Assembly: GCF_009908195.1 (NCBI RefSeq)
Contig: NZ_JAAAHS010000018.1
Location: 1 to 43,993 of the forward strand
Length of the DNA stretch: 43,993 bases
Direction of reading: 5' to 3'
Origin: Streptomyces boluensis
GTDB lineage: Bacteria; Actinomycetota; Actinomycetes; Streptomycetales; Streptomycetaceae
This document shows positions 7,773 to 16,424 of this stretch, piece after piece (positions within the stretch are counted from its first letter, which is position 1; each line of letters starts with the position of its first letter). The notes beneath the pieces were generated by a model, which searched no databases, was not told the origin of the DNA, and was given only the letters and a program-made list of their open reading frames with translations. The position numbers and the translations under genes were made by a program.

Positions 7773-8549
7773 GCTGCGGATACGGTCGCCCGTCGACGCG
7801 TGCTTCACCTTGCACTCGTCGGTCCCCGGACCGCCGTCGACCATCGCCCAGCCGGGGCCGATGGTCAGGACCTCGTCGCCCGGTGCCCGGACCACGTCGT
7901 TGCCCGGTCCGCCCTGGATGGTCCCGGAGGACTCGGCGCCCACCGACTTGGGCTCGATGAGGTCGTTCTCGCTGCCGCCGACGACCCGGCCGCCGAGGTC
8001 GACCGAGCTGGGGCGGATGACGTCGTTGCCGTCGTTGCCGAACACCTGGCCGCCGCCGCGCTGGTACGGGCCGGGCTGGCCCTGCACGGTGCCCGTGGTG
8101 ATCTCGTCGTTCCCGTGGTCGCCGTGGACGGTGGCGCCGTGCTCGGCGGTGCCCACGACCACCGCGGTGATGATGCTGTCGTCGCCACCGCCGCCGCGGA
8201 CCATCGCGTCGGCGGTGCGGGGGTAGAGGTTGTTGACCTGGATCGTGTCGTCGCCGTCGCCGCCGAGCACCGACGAGTCGACGACCAGGCCCTTGACCCG
8301 GATCCTGTCGTCGCCGCCGCCTCCCCAGACGATGGCGTTCTGCACGTCGCCCTCGCACATGATCGTGTCGGGGCCCGGCGTTCCCTCCACCCTCTCCCCG
8401 GGCGGGGCCTCCACACCGTTGACGGAGCACCAGTGGGCGGGCAGTGGAGCGGCGGCAGGGGCCGGAGCCATGGCCACGGAGGCCACGACGAGGACCGAGG
8501 TGGGCAGGGCACGCAGAGCGGTGCCCAGCGTGCGCCGGGTGCGCAGCAT
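7752..8549 (-). CDS. secreted calcium-binding (RTX-like) repeat protein
   Basis: A 265-residue exported protein with a Tat/Sec-like signal peptide (MLRTRRTLGTALRALPTSVL to about residue 34, ending APAAA). The rest is built from imperfect GGxGxDxI nonapeptide-type units: GGGGDDRIRV, GGDGDDTIQV, GGGGDDSIIT, GDHGNDEITT, GNDGNDVIRP, GGSENDLIEP and GGPGNDVVRA. Such repeats bind Ca2+ in a parallel beta-roll. It has no catalytic domain, so it is probably a structural or surface-associated protein. One Cys near each end (CSVNG, DECKV) plus C-terminal AGCP could form disulfides. It is tail-to-tail with the MFS gene. Confidence 0.82.
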   Translation of the reverse strand: MLRTRRTLGTALRALPTSVLVVASVAMAPAPAAAPLPAHWCSVNGVEAPPGERVEGTPGPDTIMCEGDVQNAIVWGGGGDDRIRVKGLVVDSSVLGGDGDDTIQVNNLYPRTADAMVRGGGGDDSIITAVVVGTAEHGATVHGDHGNDEITTGTVQGQPGPYQRGGGQVFGNDGNDVIRPSSVDLGGRVVGGSENDLIEPKSVGAESSGTIQGGPGNDVVRAPGDEVLTIGPGWAMVDGGPGTDECKVKHASTGDRIRSSVAGCP

Positions 8550-8604
8550 GAGATCTCCCGAGAATGAGGGGCGGAGGGTCGGAGTGGGGGTGTGTCCCGG
8601 AGCC

Positions 8605-8656
8605 AGGCCAGGCCGGACAAGGTCAGGCCGTACAAGGCCAGGTCAGGCAGGTCAGG
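8605..8656. repeat. short degenerate tandem repeats
   Basis: Two 15-bp units AGGCCGGACAAGGTC and AGGCCGTACAAGGCC (8610-8639) are flanked by further AGG(C/T)CAGG copies. They lie between the RTX-like gene start and the 3' end of the cupin gene. Confidence 0.5.
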
Positions 8657-9188
8657 ACACGTCGTGGCGCAGCGGAGTGAGCTGCTCGATGTCGTAGCGG
8701 GCCCGCAGCTCCTGGATCGCCGCGGGGTCCGGTGACGTACCGGCGTCGAGCAGGGCGAGGAGTTCCTCGAAGTACCGCTCGTGATCCGGCGGGGGTGAGG
8801 CCTGGAAGAACATTCTGGCCGGTGCGCCCGTCGGATTGGCGAAGGCGTGCGGGCAGCCGGGCGGAACCACGATGACGGTCCCGGGGGTCGCCCGGACGAC
8901 CCGGCGGCCGTCGAGCGCCTGCCACTGCCGCCAGTCGTCCCCGCTGCGGACGCGCGGCTCGAACGCCATCACGTCGAGCTCGCCTTCGAGTACGTAGAAG
9001 AGTTCCTCGCTCCGTGTGTGCAGGTGCGCCCCGACGTCGAAGCCGGGCGGTACGACGACCTCGAAGCTGGAGGTCACCTGGGAGTGCTCCCCGGTGACCT
9101 TGAACGTGACCTGCTGGGCGGTGGTGATCAGGGTGCGGCCGTGGCCGGGCGGCACGAGCAGACCCGAACGGGCGAGGTGCGCGGTCAT
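8652..9188 (-). CDS. momA: cupin quinone-forming monooxygenase, MomA-like
   Basis: A 178-residue single-domain cupin. Motif 1 is GAHLHTRSEELFYVLEGELDV (H-x-H-x4-E). Motif 2 is the VVPPGCPHAFAN stretch with the last metal-ligand His. Cupins beside RppA in streptomycetes (MomA) convert 1,3,6,8-tetrahydroxynaphthalene to flaviolin. The position directly downstream of the P450 and rppA supports that assignment. Its ATG overlaps the P450 stop by 4 bp. It has no signal peptide and is cytoplasmic. Confidence 0.78.
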   Translation of the reverse strand: MTAHLARSGLLVPPGHGRTLITTAQQVTFKVTGEHSQVTSSFEVVVPPGFDVGAHLHTRSEELFYVLEGELDVMAFEPRVRSGDDWRQWQALDGRRVVRATPGTVIVVPPGCPHAFANPTGAPARMFFQASPPPDHERYFEELLALLDAGTSPDPAAIQELRARYDIEQLTPLRHDVS

Positions 9189-10402
9189 GACCAGGTCACC
9201 GGGAGACCTTCGGGCCCCCGGATGAGCGCTCCGGGACGCCAGCGCAGCTCGTCCGTGGAGACGCTGAACCGCACCTCCGGGAACCGGTCGAGCAGTGCGT
9301 CCACGAGCAGTTCGGACTCGAGCCGGGCGAGCACCGCTCCGGGGCAGTAGTGCGGGCCGTAGCCGAAGGAGACGTGCGGGTTGGGGCTGCGGTCGAGCCG
9401 GAGCTCGTCGGGGTCGGGGAAGACGTCCGCGTCGCGGTTGGCGGCGAGATAGGAGACGTAGACCGCCTCGCCCGCGCGGATGAGCTGGCCGGCGACCGTG
9501 ACGTCCTCCAGGGCGACACGGGAGAGCCCGACGGCGTTGCGGTGCGGGATGTAGCGCAGGAGTTCGTTGAGTGCCGAAGGCCGCAACTCGGGTGTGCTCC
9601 GCAGTCGTTCGAGGAGGTCGGGCCGGGTGAGCAGGATGTAGACCATGTTGCCCACGTTGTTGGTGACCGCTTCGCCGCCGATCTGGATGAGCAGCGCGAG
9701 GCCAGTGGCCTCCTCCGCGGTGACCTCGCCGGCTTCGATGGCCTTGACGAGCAGCCCGATGACGGTGTCACCGCCGGTTGTGCTCCCCTCGCGCAGCCGC
9801 GCGCCGAGGTAGGCCAGCATGTCCGCCTTGGCCTGCTCGCTGCGCTCCGCGCCCTGGGTCGAGGAGAGGATCAGGGTGGTCCACTCGTGCACCGCGGCGC
9901 GGTCGGCCTCGGGAACGCCCATCAGCTCGCACACGACGGCGAGCGGAAAGGGCGCGAGCAGACGCTCGGTCAGGTCCACCGGCGGTCCGTCGCGCAGGAT
10001 CCCGTCGACGAGTCCGTCGAGGATGCCCTGTGCCCGGGTACGGAGGCGTTCCACACCGGCGGCGGTGAAGGCACCGGCGACGGCGCGACGCAGTCGGGTG
10101 TGGTCGGGCGGGTCCTCGAAGCCGACCGCGCCGGGGGCGGGGATGAAGTGGGGTGCCAGGCGGGTGACATCGTGCTCGACGACCAGCTTGCGGCTGAAGC
10201 GCGGGTCGTTGGTCACCGTCCGCACGTCGTCGTACCGGCAGACCAGCCAGGCCCACCCGCTTCCGTTGGGGAGCTTGATGCGGGTCACCGGCCCCGCCCG
10301 CATCAGCTCGGTGAGAACGGGGTCGAAGTCGACCCCGTCCAGATTCAGTGCCGGCCAGTGCGTGATGGGTGGCTGCGCGGTCTCGGGGCCGTCCCTCAGC
10401 AT
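9185..10402 (-). CDS. cytochrome P450, CYP158A2-like (flaviolin-coupling)
   Basis: A 405-residue soluble P450. The heme loop is FGYGPHYCPGAVLARLE with ligand Cys353, and the ExxR is E280-LLR283. The I helix reads IGGEAVTNN, so the normally conserved Thr is Ala245, the known oddity of CYP158A2. Blocks such as IPHRNAVGLSR, SYLAANRD and SPNPHVSFGYGPHYCPG also match what I recall of CYP158A2, which dimerises flaviolin to biflaviolins. The ATG at 10402 is preceded on the minus strand by AGGAGG (10414-10419). It lies between rppA (46 bp upstream) and the cupin (4-bp overlap). Confidence 0.88.
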   Translation of the reverse strand: MLRDGPETAQPPITHWPALNLDGVDFDPVLTELMRAGPVTRIKLPNGSGWAWLVCRYDDVRTVTNDPRFSRKLVVEHDVTRLAPHFIPAPGAVGFEDPPDHTRLRRAVAGAFTAAGVERLRTRAQGILDGLVDGILRDGPPVDLTERLLAPFPLAVVCELMGVPEADRAAVHEWTTLILSSTQGAERSEQAKADMLAYLGARLREGSTTGGDTVIGLLVKAIEAGEVTAEEATGLALLIQIGGEAVTNNVGNMVYILLTRPDLLERLRSTPELRPSALNELLRYIPHRNAVGLSRVALEDVTVAGQLIRAGEAVYVSYLAANRDADVFPDPDELRLDRSPNPHVSFGYGPHYCPGAVLARLESELLVDALLDRFPEVRFSVSTDELRWRPGALIRGPEGLPVTWS

Positions 10403-10448
10403 GCTTTCCGATTCCTCCTGACGCGGTCTTACGCCTGAGTGGTCTCGT

Positions 10449-11510
10449 CTAGGAGGCCTCTCGTCCTGTGCTCCAGTTGCCCAGTGCGACTTCGGCGGTG
10501 ATGCCCGGTCCGAACCCTGCGAGGAGGCCTCGCGCGGTGTCGTGGGTCTCGTTCTCGTCGAAGAGGCGGCGCAACGCGTCCAGGACGACGGCGCTCGCGA
10601 TGTTGCCGTACTCGGTGAGTGTGGCCCGGCTGAAGCGGAATGCTTCGGAGGCCACTCCGAGGTACTTGCTGAGGTCGTCGAGGATCCGCGGGCCACCGGC
10701 ATGGATGATGTAGAAGTCCAAGGCGGCGGCGTCCCATCCATGGGCGTGGGCCAGCTGCTTCAGCACCGGAGCGAGCGGCTCCATGGTCCCGGGAACGCGC
10801 CGGTCGAGCCTGAAGTGGAACCCGGTCGCCTTGACCTCGTACGCGATCCACTCCTCCGTCTGGGGAATGATGTACGAGCCGTTGCGCCGCAGTTGGATGC
10901 CGTGGCCGCCGCGGCCCCGGACGGCGGCCGCGGCCACTCCGTCGCCGAACAGGCCGTTGGACAGCAGGTTTCCGACCTCCAGGTCGCTCGGCTGGTAGCA
11001 CAGGGAGCAGAACTCGCAGGCGACGATCAGCGCGTTCGCCTCCGGGTACGCCGTGCAGAAGTCATGCGCACGGTTCACCGCGGCGCCGCCCGCCGCGCAG
11101 CCCAGCTGGGCGATGGGCAGCTGCCTGGTGTCGGTGCGGAACCCAAGCGCGTTGATCATCCACGCGGTCAGGGACGGCATCATGAAGCCGGTGCAGGACA
11201 CGTAGACGATCAGGTCGATGTCCGTGGGCCGCAGTTCCGCGTCGGCCAGCGCCTGACGTACCACCTCCGGTACCCGTGCCTTGGCCTCGGCTTCGTAGAT
11301 GGCGTTGCGCTGTTCGAAGCCGGGGTGCTTGAGGATCTCGTCGATCGGGCGCACCAGGTGCCGCTTCGCGACGCCGGTGTTCTCGATCAGCCGCAGGGCC
11401 AGGTCGAGCTGCGGATGGGCGGAATGCACGGAGCGGGCCAGGTCGAGCGTCTGCTCCATGGTGATCACATGTTCGGGCACTGACACCGACGGTCTGCACA
11501 GAGTCGCCAC
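10449..11510 (-). CDS. rppA: 1,3,6,8-tetrahydroxynaphthalene synthase (type III PKS)
   Basis: A 353-residue chalcone-synthase-fold homodimeric enzyme that condenses five malonyl-CoA into 1,3,6,8-tetrahydroxynaphthalene. The triad falls exactly at the RppA positions: Cys138 (QLGCAAGG), His270 (YIIHAGGP) and Asn303 (EYGNIAS). Tyr224 (EEWIAYEV) and Cys106 (YVSCTGF), also characteristic of RppA, are present. The start is GTG at 11510, with an AAGGAGAG site upstream on the minus strand. It heads the operon rppA-P450-cupin and is divergent from a second P450. Confidence 0.94.
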   Translation of the reverse strand: MATLCRPSVSVPEHVITMEQTLDLARSVHSAHPQLDLALRLIENTGVAKRHLVRPIDEILKHPGFEQRNAIYEAEAKARVPEVVRQALADAELRPTDIDLIVYVSCTGFMMPSLTAWMINALGFRTDTRQLPIAQLGCAAGGAAVNRAHDFCTAYPEANALIVACEFCSLCYQPSDLEVGNLLSNGLFGDGVAAAAVRGRGGHGIQLRRNGSYIIPQTEEWIAYEVKATGFHFRLDRRVPGTMEPLAPVLKQLAHAHGWDAAALDFYIIHAGGPRILDDLSKYLGVASEAFRFSRATLTEYGNIASAVVLDALRRLFDENETHDTARGLLAGFGPGITAEVALGNWSTGREAS

Positions 11511-11736
11511 GGCGGCTCTCCTTCCTGTTCGGACACAGCCTCACGGACCTGTGCGCAATGCGCGCGCGGGACTGATCCGCCGGTGGACGGGGCCGATCCG
11601 GTGACGCTGGGCGGCGCGGGCGGCGAGTCGAGTGGCGACAGGGAAGGCATGTCGCAGCCCGCGTCCGGCGGAATCGATCGCCGGGGGCGACCGGGGGAGC
11701 GACAGGGAAGCCGACATCGAAGCAGGGAGATCAAGC
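11511..11736. promoter_or_regulatory. divergent promoter region of the pigment cluster
   Basis: 226 bp separate rppA from the P450 at 11737. Both ribosome sites are clear (AAGGAG before rppA; AGGGAGA at 11724-11730). I see no convincing -10/-35 pair. The only structure is a small GCGCA-TGCGC inverted repeat near 11560. No cluster-specific regulator gene is present. Confidence 0.35.
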
Positions 11737-13023
11737 ATGACCTCAGAGCCGCGCGCGCCCCTCGGCCCCGACACGGAACGGGCCACGGACGACACGGAAC
11801 GGGTTCTGGACGGGACGGGGCCGACTCCGGACGAGGCGGTCCACCACTGGGGTCTCGACGACCTCCAGGGCCTCGACTTCGACCCCTTCCTGCACGACCG
11901 GCTACGGGACGGGCGGGCCACTCGCGTCCAGTTGCCGTTCGGCGAGGGCAGCGCCTGGCTGATGGCGCGCTACGACGACGTCAAGGCGGCGACGACCGAC
12001 CCGCGCTTCAGCAGGGCGGAGCTGGTCGGGCGTACGGTCACCAGCTCCTCGCCGCACGCGATCGCCTCCCAGCAGGCGTCCCTCAACTACGCGGACCCGC
12101 CACGCCTGAACAACATGCGCCGGGTGGTGGCGCGGGCGTTCACCGGCAAGAGCATGGGCAAGCTCAGGCCCGCCGCGCAGCGCACCGTCGACGACCTCCT
12201 CGACGAGATGGAGCGGCACGGTTCACCGGCGGACCTGGTGGAGCACCTGCACGGCCCCTTCCCGCTCGCGGCCGTCGCCGACCTGCTCGGGATGGACCAG
12301 GACATGCGCGAGGACATGACGTCCTGGGCGAACCTGATCATGACTCCCGGTCCGGCCCCCGAGCGGAGCAGCGACGCCAGGTCGACGGTCCGCGACTGCG
12401 TCGTCGACCTGCTCGCCCGACGCCGCGAGCAGCCCCGCGACGACCTGGCCGGAGTCCTCGCCGCGGCCTCCGACGCCGGTGAGATCACGGAGCCGGAGGC
12501 CGTCTCGCTGGCCACCGCCATCCTCGTGAGCGGTGCGCACGCCGTACGCAACAACAGCGCCAACATGGTGTACGCGCTGCTCACCCATCCCCGGCAGCTG
12601 GAACGGCTGCGCGCCGAACCGGACCTGGTGCCGCAGGCCGTCGACGAGTTGCTGCGCTACATCCCGCACCGCAGCGGAGTGGGCCTGCCGCGGATCGCCA
12701 CGCAGGACGTCGAGATCGCCGGTGTCGTGGTCCGGGCCGGCGAGGCGGTCTACTCGTCGTACCTCGCGGCCAACCGCGACCCCGAGGCCTTCCCCGACCC
12801 GGACGTACTGGACTTCGACCGGGGGCCGATCGCGCACATGGCCTTCGGGAACGGCCCCCACCACTGCGTGGGTTCGATGCTGGCGCGGATGGAGTCCGAG
12901 ATCATCCTCGCCACCCTGCTCGACCGCTACCCCGCACTCGCGCTCGCGGTGCCGCCGGAACGGATCGAGTGGCAGACGGGCGGGCTGATCCGCGGCCCCA
13001 AGGCGTTGCCGGTCTCCTGGTGA
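11737..13023 (+). CDS. second cytochrome P450, CYP158-like
   Basis: A 428-residue P450 with heme loop FGNGPHHCVGSMLARME (Cys377) and E304-LLR307. The I helix SGAHAVRNNSANM again has Ala (269) instead of the usual Thr. It resembles the P450 at 9185-10402 throughout (DELLRYIPHR, SYLAANRDPEAFPDPD, GGLIRGPKALPVSW) but has a longer acidic N-terminus. The ATG at 11737 has AGGGAGA at 11724. It is divergent from rppA and followed 11 bp later by the carboxylase epsilon gene. It probably couples or tailors flaviolin; exact chemistry cannot be read from sequence. Confidence 0.87.
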   Translation: MTSEPRAPLGPDTERATDDTERVLDGTGPTPDEAVHHWGLDDLQGLDFDPFLHDRLRDGRATRVQLPFGEGSAWLMARYDDVKAATTDPRFSRAELVGRTVTSSSPHAIASQQASLNYADPPRLNNMRRVVARAFTGKSMGKLRPAAQRTVDDLLDEMERHGSPADLVEHLHGPFPLAAVADLLGMDQDMREDMTSWANLIMTPGPAPERSSDARSTVRDCVVDLLARRREQPRDDLAGVLAAASDAGEITEPEAVSLATAILVSGAHAVRNNSANMVYALLTHPRQLERLRAEPDLVPQAVDELLRYIPHRSGVGLPRIATQDVEIAGVVVRAGEAVYSSYLAANRDPEAFPDPDVLDFDRGPIAHMAFGNGPHHCVGSMLARMESEIILATLLDRYPALALAVPPERIEWQTGGLIRGPKALPVSW

Positions 13024-13034
13024 TACACCACCAC

Positions 13035-13229
13035 ATGATCAAGGTCGTACGAGGCAGACCGAACCACCTGGAACTGGCCGCCTTCACCGCGGTCTTCATG
13101 GCGCTGGTGCGCGGTTCGCACACGCTGAGCGAGCCGGACCCGCGGTCCCGTCGCGCCGGGTGGGACCACCAGCCGCCGCATCTCCCGGCGCACTCCTGGC
13201 GTGCCCGCAGGGCGTCCCCTCCCCGCTGA
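13035..13229 (+). CDS. acyl-CoA carboxylase epsilon subunit, orphan
   Basis: A 64-residue protein, MIKVVRGRPNHLELAAFTAV then FMALVRG, ending WDHQPPHLPAHSWRAR. The I-K-V-x-R-G-x-P-x-x-x-E-L-A-A-x-T-A-V block and the terminal AHSW-R are the signature of AccE/PccE epsilon subunits. These stabilise actinobacterial acetyl/propionyl-CoA carboxylases, normally beside the beta subunit gene. Here there is no beta gene. It instead follows a P450 in a malonyl-CoA-consuming pigment cluster, with 11 bp between genes. No clear ribosome site precedes the ATG, suggesting coupling to the P450. Confidence 0.8.
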   Translation: MIKVVRGRPNHLELAAFTAVFMALVRGSHTLSEPDPRSRRAGWDHQPPHLPAHSWRARRASPPR

Positions 13230-13362
13230 AGCCCCTCGCCCCTTAAACCGCTCACACGGACGCGCCCCGTTCGACACGCCGGGAAATCTCCCTTTTCGTA
13301 GGGGTATTGGCTTGTTCGTACCCGAACCTGCCATCGCCAGATCATCGAGACCTGGAGGCGCT

Positions 13363-15192
13363 GTGCGGCCGGAGGGCTATGACTACGACACCCACAGCAC
13401 ACTCGCCGGGCCGCTCACCGAGCCAGCCGGCGGCCACGGCGGTTACCGGGTGCAGTACACGAAGCTCCTCTCCGGCGAGCCGCACCGAATACGCGCCGTC
13501 CTGCTGATGATCCTCGCCCCGGTACTCACCGGGCTGCTGATGGTCTACCTGGTCTGGCCGACGCACTGGACGCAGCGCGAGGGCGGCGAGCGCTGGCTCG
13601 TCTGGCTCGACGTCACGATGCTGCTCGCGATCGGCGCGATCGAGCTGTTCATGCTGATCAACGTCATATCCATCGCGCACGCCACGCTGGTCGCCCGCGA
13701 CCCCGTGCCCGTGCGCCCCGAGCCCGGCACCCGCGTCGCGTTCCTCACCACGTACGTGCCCGGCAAGGAACCCATAGCCATGGTCAGGGCCACCCTCGAA
13801 GGCGCGACCGCGATACGCCACGACGGACTCGTCGACGTATGGCTGCTCGACGAGGGCGACGACCCGCAGGTCAAGGCGCTCTGCGCCGAGCTCGGCGTGC
13901 GGCACTTCAGCCGCAAGGGCGTCCCCGAGTGGAACCGCCCCACCGGCACGCACAAGGCCAGGACCAAGCACGGCAACTACAACGCCTGGCTCGCCAAGCA
14001 CGGCGACAAGTACGAGTTCTTCGCCTCGGTCGACACCGACCACGTCCCGCTCCCCAACTTCCTCGAGCGGATGATGGGTTACTTCCGGGACCCGGACATC
14101 GCGTTCGTCGTCGGACCCCAGGTGTACGGGAACTACGACTCCCCGGTCACCAAGGCCGCCGAGTCCCAGCAGTTCCTCTTCCACGCGCTGATCCAGCGGG
14201 CGGGCAACCGCTACCGCGCCCCGATGTTCGTCGGCACCAACAACGCCGTGCGAATATCCGCCGTCAAGCAGGTCGGCGGGCTCTACGACTCGATCACCGA
14301 GGACATGGCCACCGGCTTCGAGCTGCACCGGCGCAAGAACCCGCGCACCGGCCGGTACTGGCGCTCCGTGTACACCCCGGACGTCCTGGCCGTCGGCGAG
14401 GGACCGGCCTCCTGGACCGACTTCTTCACCCAGCAGCTCCGCTGGTCGCGCGGCACGTACGAGACAGTCATCAAGCAGTACTGGCGGGCGCCCTTCCGGA
14501 TGCCTCCCGGGCGGTTCTTCAACTACTCGCTGATGCTCGTCTACTACCCGATGACCGCCGTGAACTGGGCGCTCGGCATTCTCAGTTGCTTCCTGTTCCT
14601 GTGGTTCGGCGCCTCCGGCACCCAGGTCGCCGCGTCGATCTGGCTGATGCTCTACAGCGACGCCGCCGCCCTCCAGGTGGGCCTGTACCTGTGGAACCGG
14701 CGGCACAACGTCTCCCCGCACGAGCCCGAGGGCTCCGGCGGCCTCGCCGGGATGGCGATGTCCGCGCTCTCCGCGCCGATCTACGCCAAGTCCCTCGGCG
14801 CGGCGGTGCTGCGGCGCCCCTGCCGGTTCGTGGTGACGCCCAAGGGCGACGGCGCGAGTCCCGACCGGCTTCTCACCTTCCGGGTGCATCTGGCCTGGGC
14901 GGCGCTGGTCGCGGTGTCCCTGGTCGCGTCGTTCGTGCTCGGCCACAGCCATGTGGCGATGCGTACGTGGTCGGTGCTCGGCCTCGTCATCTCGCTCGCC
15001 CCGGTGTCCGTCTGGGCCGTCGGCGAGTACCGGCGGCGCCGGGCGGTCGAGCGGTCGACGGTGCGCGAGGCGGTCGCCGAACCGGTGCTCGCCGTCGCCA
15101 CCACACCGGTCACGGCGCCCGTGGAGTCCCACCCGACGACGGCCGCCACGGCCGCCACCAGGATCTCCAGCAGCACCACGGGAGGCAGCTGA
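13363..15192 (+). CDS. membrane GT2 processive glycosyltransferase, cellulose-synthase-like
   Basis: A 609-residue GT2 enzyme. Two N-terminal TM segments (about 40-62 and 75-100) precede a cytoplasmic GT-A domain with VWLLDEGDD, the DxD-type SVDTDHVPLPNF, the catalytic-base region TEDMATGFELH and QQLRWSRGTY (QxxRW). Then come four to six further TM segments and a Thr/Ala/Ser-rich tail. These features define processive beta-glycan synthases (CslA/BcsA type). The start is GTG at 13363 with GGAGG at 13354-13358. It converges on a GH6 gene, a synthase/cellulase pairing seen in cellulose-like systems. The product glycan is inferred. Confidence 0.85.
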   Translation: MRPEGYDYDTHSTLAGPLTEPAGGHGGYRVQYTKLLSGEPHRIRAVLLMILAPVLTGLLMVYLVWPTHWTQREGGERWLVWLDVTMLLAIGAIELFMLINVISIAHATLVARDPVPVRPEPGTRVAFLTTYVPGKEPIAMVRATLEGATAIRHDGLVDVWLLDEGDDPQVKALCAELGVRHFSRKGVPEWNRPTGTHKARTKHGNYNAWLAKHGDKYEFFASVDTDHVPLPNFLERMMGYFRDPDIAFVVGPQVYGNYDSPVTKAAESQQFLFHALIQRAGNRYRAPMFVGTNNAVRISAVKQVGGLYDSITEDMATGFELHRRKNPRTGRYWRSVYTPDVLAVGEGPASWTDFFTQQLRWSRGTYETVIKQYWRAPFRMPPGRFFNYSLMLVYYPMTAVNWALGILSCFLFLWFGASGTQVAASIWLMLYSDAAALQVGLYLWNRRHNVSPHEPEGSGGLAGMAMSALSAPIYAKSLGAAVLRRPCRFVVTPKGDGASPDRLLTFRVHLAWAALVAVSLVASFVLGHSHVAMRTWSVLGLVISLAPVSVWAVGEYRRRRAVERSTVREAVAEPVLAVATTPVTAPVESHPTTAATAATRISSSTTGGS

Positions 15193-15243
15193 GATCCACG
15201 GCGACGGCCGTGCGGGAACGAGCGGTACGCACGTCTGACGGAG

Positions 15244-16305
15244 CTACGCCTTCGAGTTGCGGGCCAGGCCGAGGGCGTACTCCGGCCACCAGCGCCCGGC
15301 CGGCGGGCCGCCCCGGCACTCGCCGTCGGACTCACCGGGCCGCTTGATCCAGAGGAAGGCGTCGACGAGCGGGTCGCCGGTCCTGGTGCTGGGCCGGTTG
15401 CCGAGGGCGCGGCCCGGCGGGTTGCACCAGCCGTCGGCGCCGCCGCCGGACATCGCGCCGTTGCCGTTGCGCCCGGTGTCCATCACGAAGTGCTTGCCGT
15501 TCAGGACCTTCGACAACTCCTTGCCGTACGCCTTGGTCTCCGCGTCCGTCTGGAAGTTGGAGACGTTCAGGGCGAAACCGTCGGCGCGGTCCATGCCCGC
15601 CTTCCGCAGGGCCTGCGCGAGCCTGCCGTGGTCCTTGACCCAGGCGGAGTGCCCGGCGTCGATGTACACCTTGACGTTCGGCTGCTTCTTGAGCCGGTCG
15701 ATCGCCTCGGACATCAACTGGTAGCGCTCGTCGTGGTACTCGGCCGGGGTGCAGCCGTCCACGACGTGCGGGACGGCGTCCGGCTCAAGGATCACCAGCG
15801 CCTTGCTGTCCTCGATGTTGTCCGCGAAGGCGCCGATCCACTGCCGGTAGGCGTCCGCGCTGTTCGCGCCGCCCGCGGAGTGCTGGCCGCAGTCGCGGTT
15901 CGGAATGTTGTACGCGACGAGGACGGCGGTGCGGTTCGTCCTGGCGGCGCCCTGGGTCGCGGTCTTGATGGCCGGGCCGGGGTCGTCGCCCGCGGGCCAG
16001 GCCGCCATCGGCTGGTCGGCGATCCGCCGGAGCACTTCGGCGTCCGCGTCGCGGCCCTCCTGGCGCCATTTGGCGACCTGCTGGGCGGCGGGACTGTTCG
16101 GGTCCACCCAGAAGTCGGAGTTCGACGGCTTCGCGGGGTCTCGGACCAGGGCCGCGCCCTTGGTGTGCGGGGACTCCGCCTCGGGGGAGCAGGCGAGGGC
16201 GAGCCCGAGCACGGCGAGCGCGGCCGCGGAGCGGGCGAGCCCACGGCGTGTGCGGCACGGGCCGCGGCGGTGGTTGTTGTCGGTGCGGGCGGTGTGGGCG
16301 GGCAT
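15244..16305 (-). CDS. GH6 endoglucanase/cellobiohydrolase-type lipoprotein
   Basis: A 353-residue exported GH6 glycosidase. The signal sequence carries twin Arg residues and ends in lipobox LALAC (SPEAESPH follows), so it is probably lipid-anchored. GH6 blocks: AYNIPNRDCGQHSAGG, LVILEPDAVP with the catalytic Asp, VYIDAGHSAWV, FALNVSNFQ, DTGRNGNG, WCNPPGRALG and LWIKRPGESDGEC. It hydrolyses beta-1,4-glucan. The ATG at 16305 has an AGGGGG site. It is tail-to-tail with the GT2 synthase, 51 bp apart. A role in releasing or editing the synthase product is inferred. Confidence 0.88.
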   Translation of the reverse strand: MPAHTARTDNNHRRGPCRTRRGLARSAAALAVLGLALACSPEAESPHTKGAALVRDPAKPSNSDFWVDPNSPAAQQVAKWRQEGRDADAEVLRRIADQPMAAWPAGDDPGPAIKTATQGAARTNRTAVLVAYNIPNRDCGQHSAGGANSADAYRQWIGAFADNIEDSKALVILEPDAVPHVVDGCTPAEYHDERYQLMSEAIDRLKKQPNVKVYIDAGHSAWVKDHGRLAQALRKAGMDRADGFALNVSNFQTDAETKAYGKELSKVLNGKHFVMDTGRNGNGAMSGGGADGWCNPPGRALGNRPSTRTGDPLVDAFLWIKRPGESDGECRGGPPAGRWWPEYALGLARNSKA

Positions 16306-16424
16306 CGTGCCCCCTTGGACTACGGCGCACTACAGGACCGGGCAATCGTGACATAACGGTCACAGGTTGTAGCGGCTGCCGCACCGACGCCGCCACTACA
16401 ACGGCCACCGTCAGGCCGCCGGGG

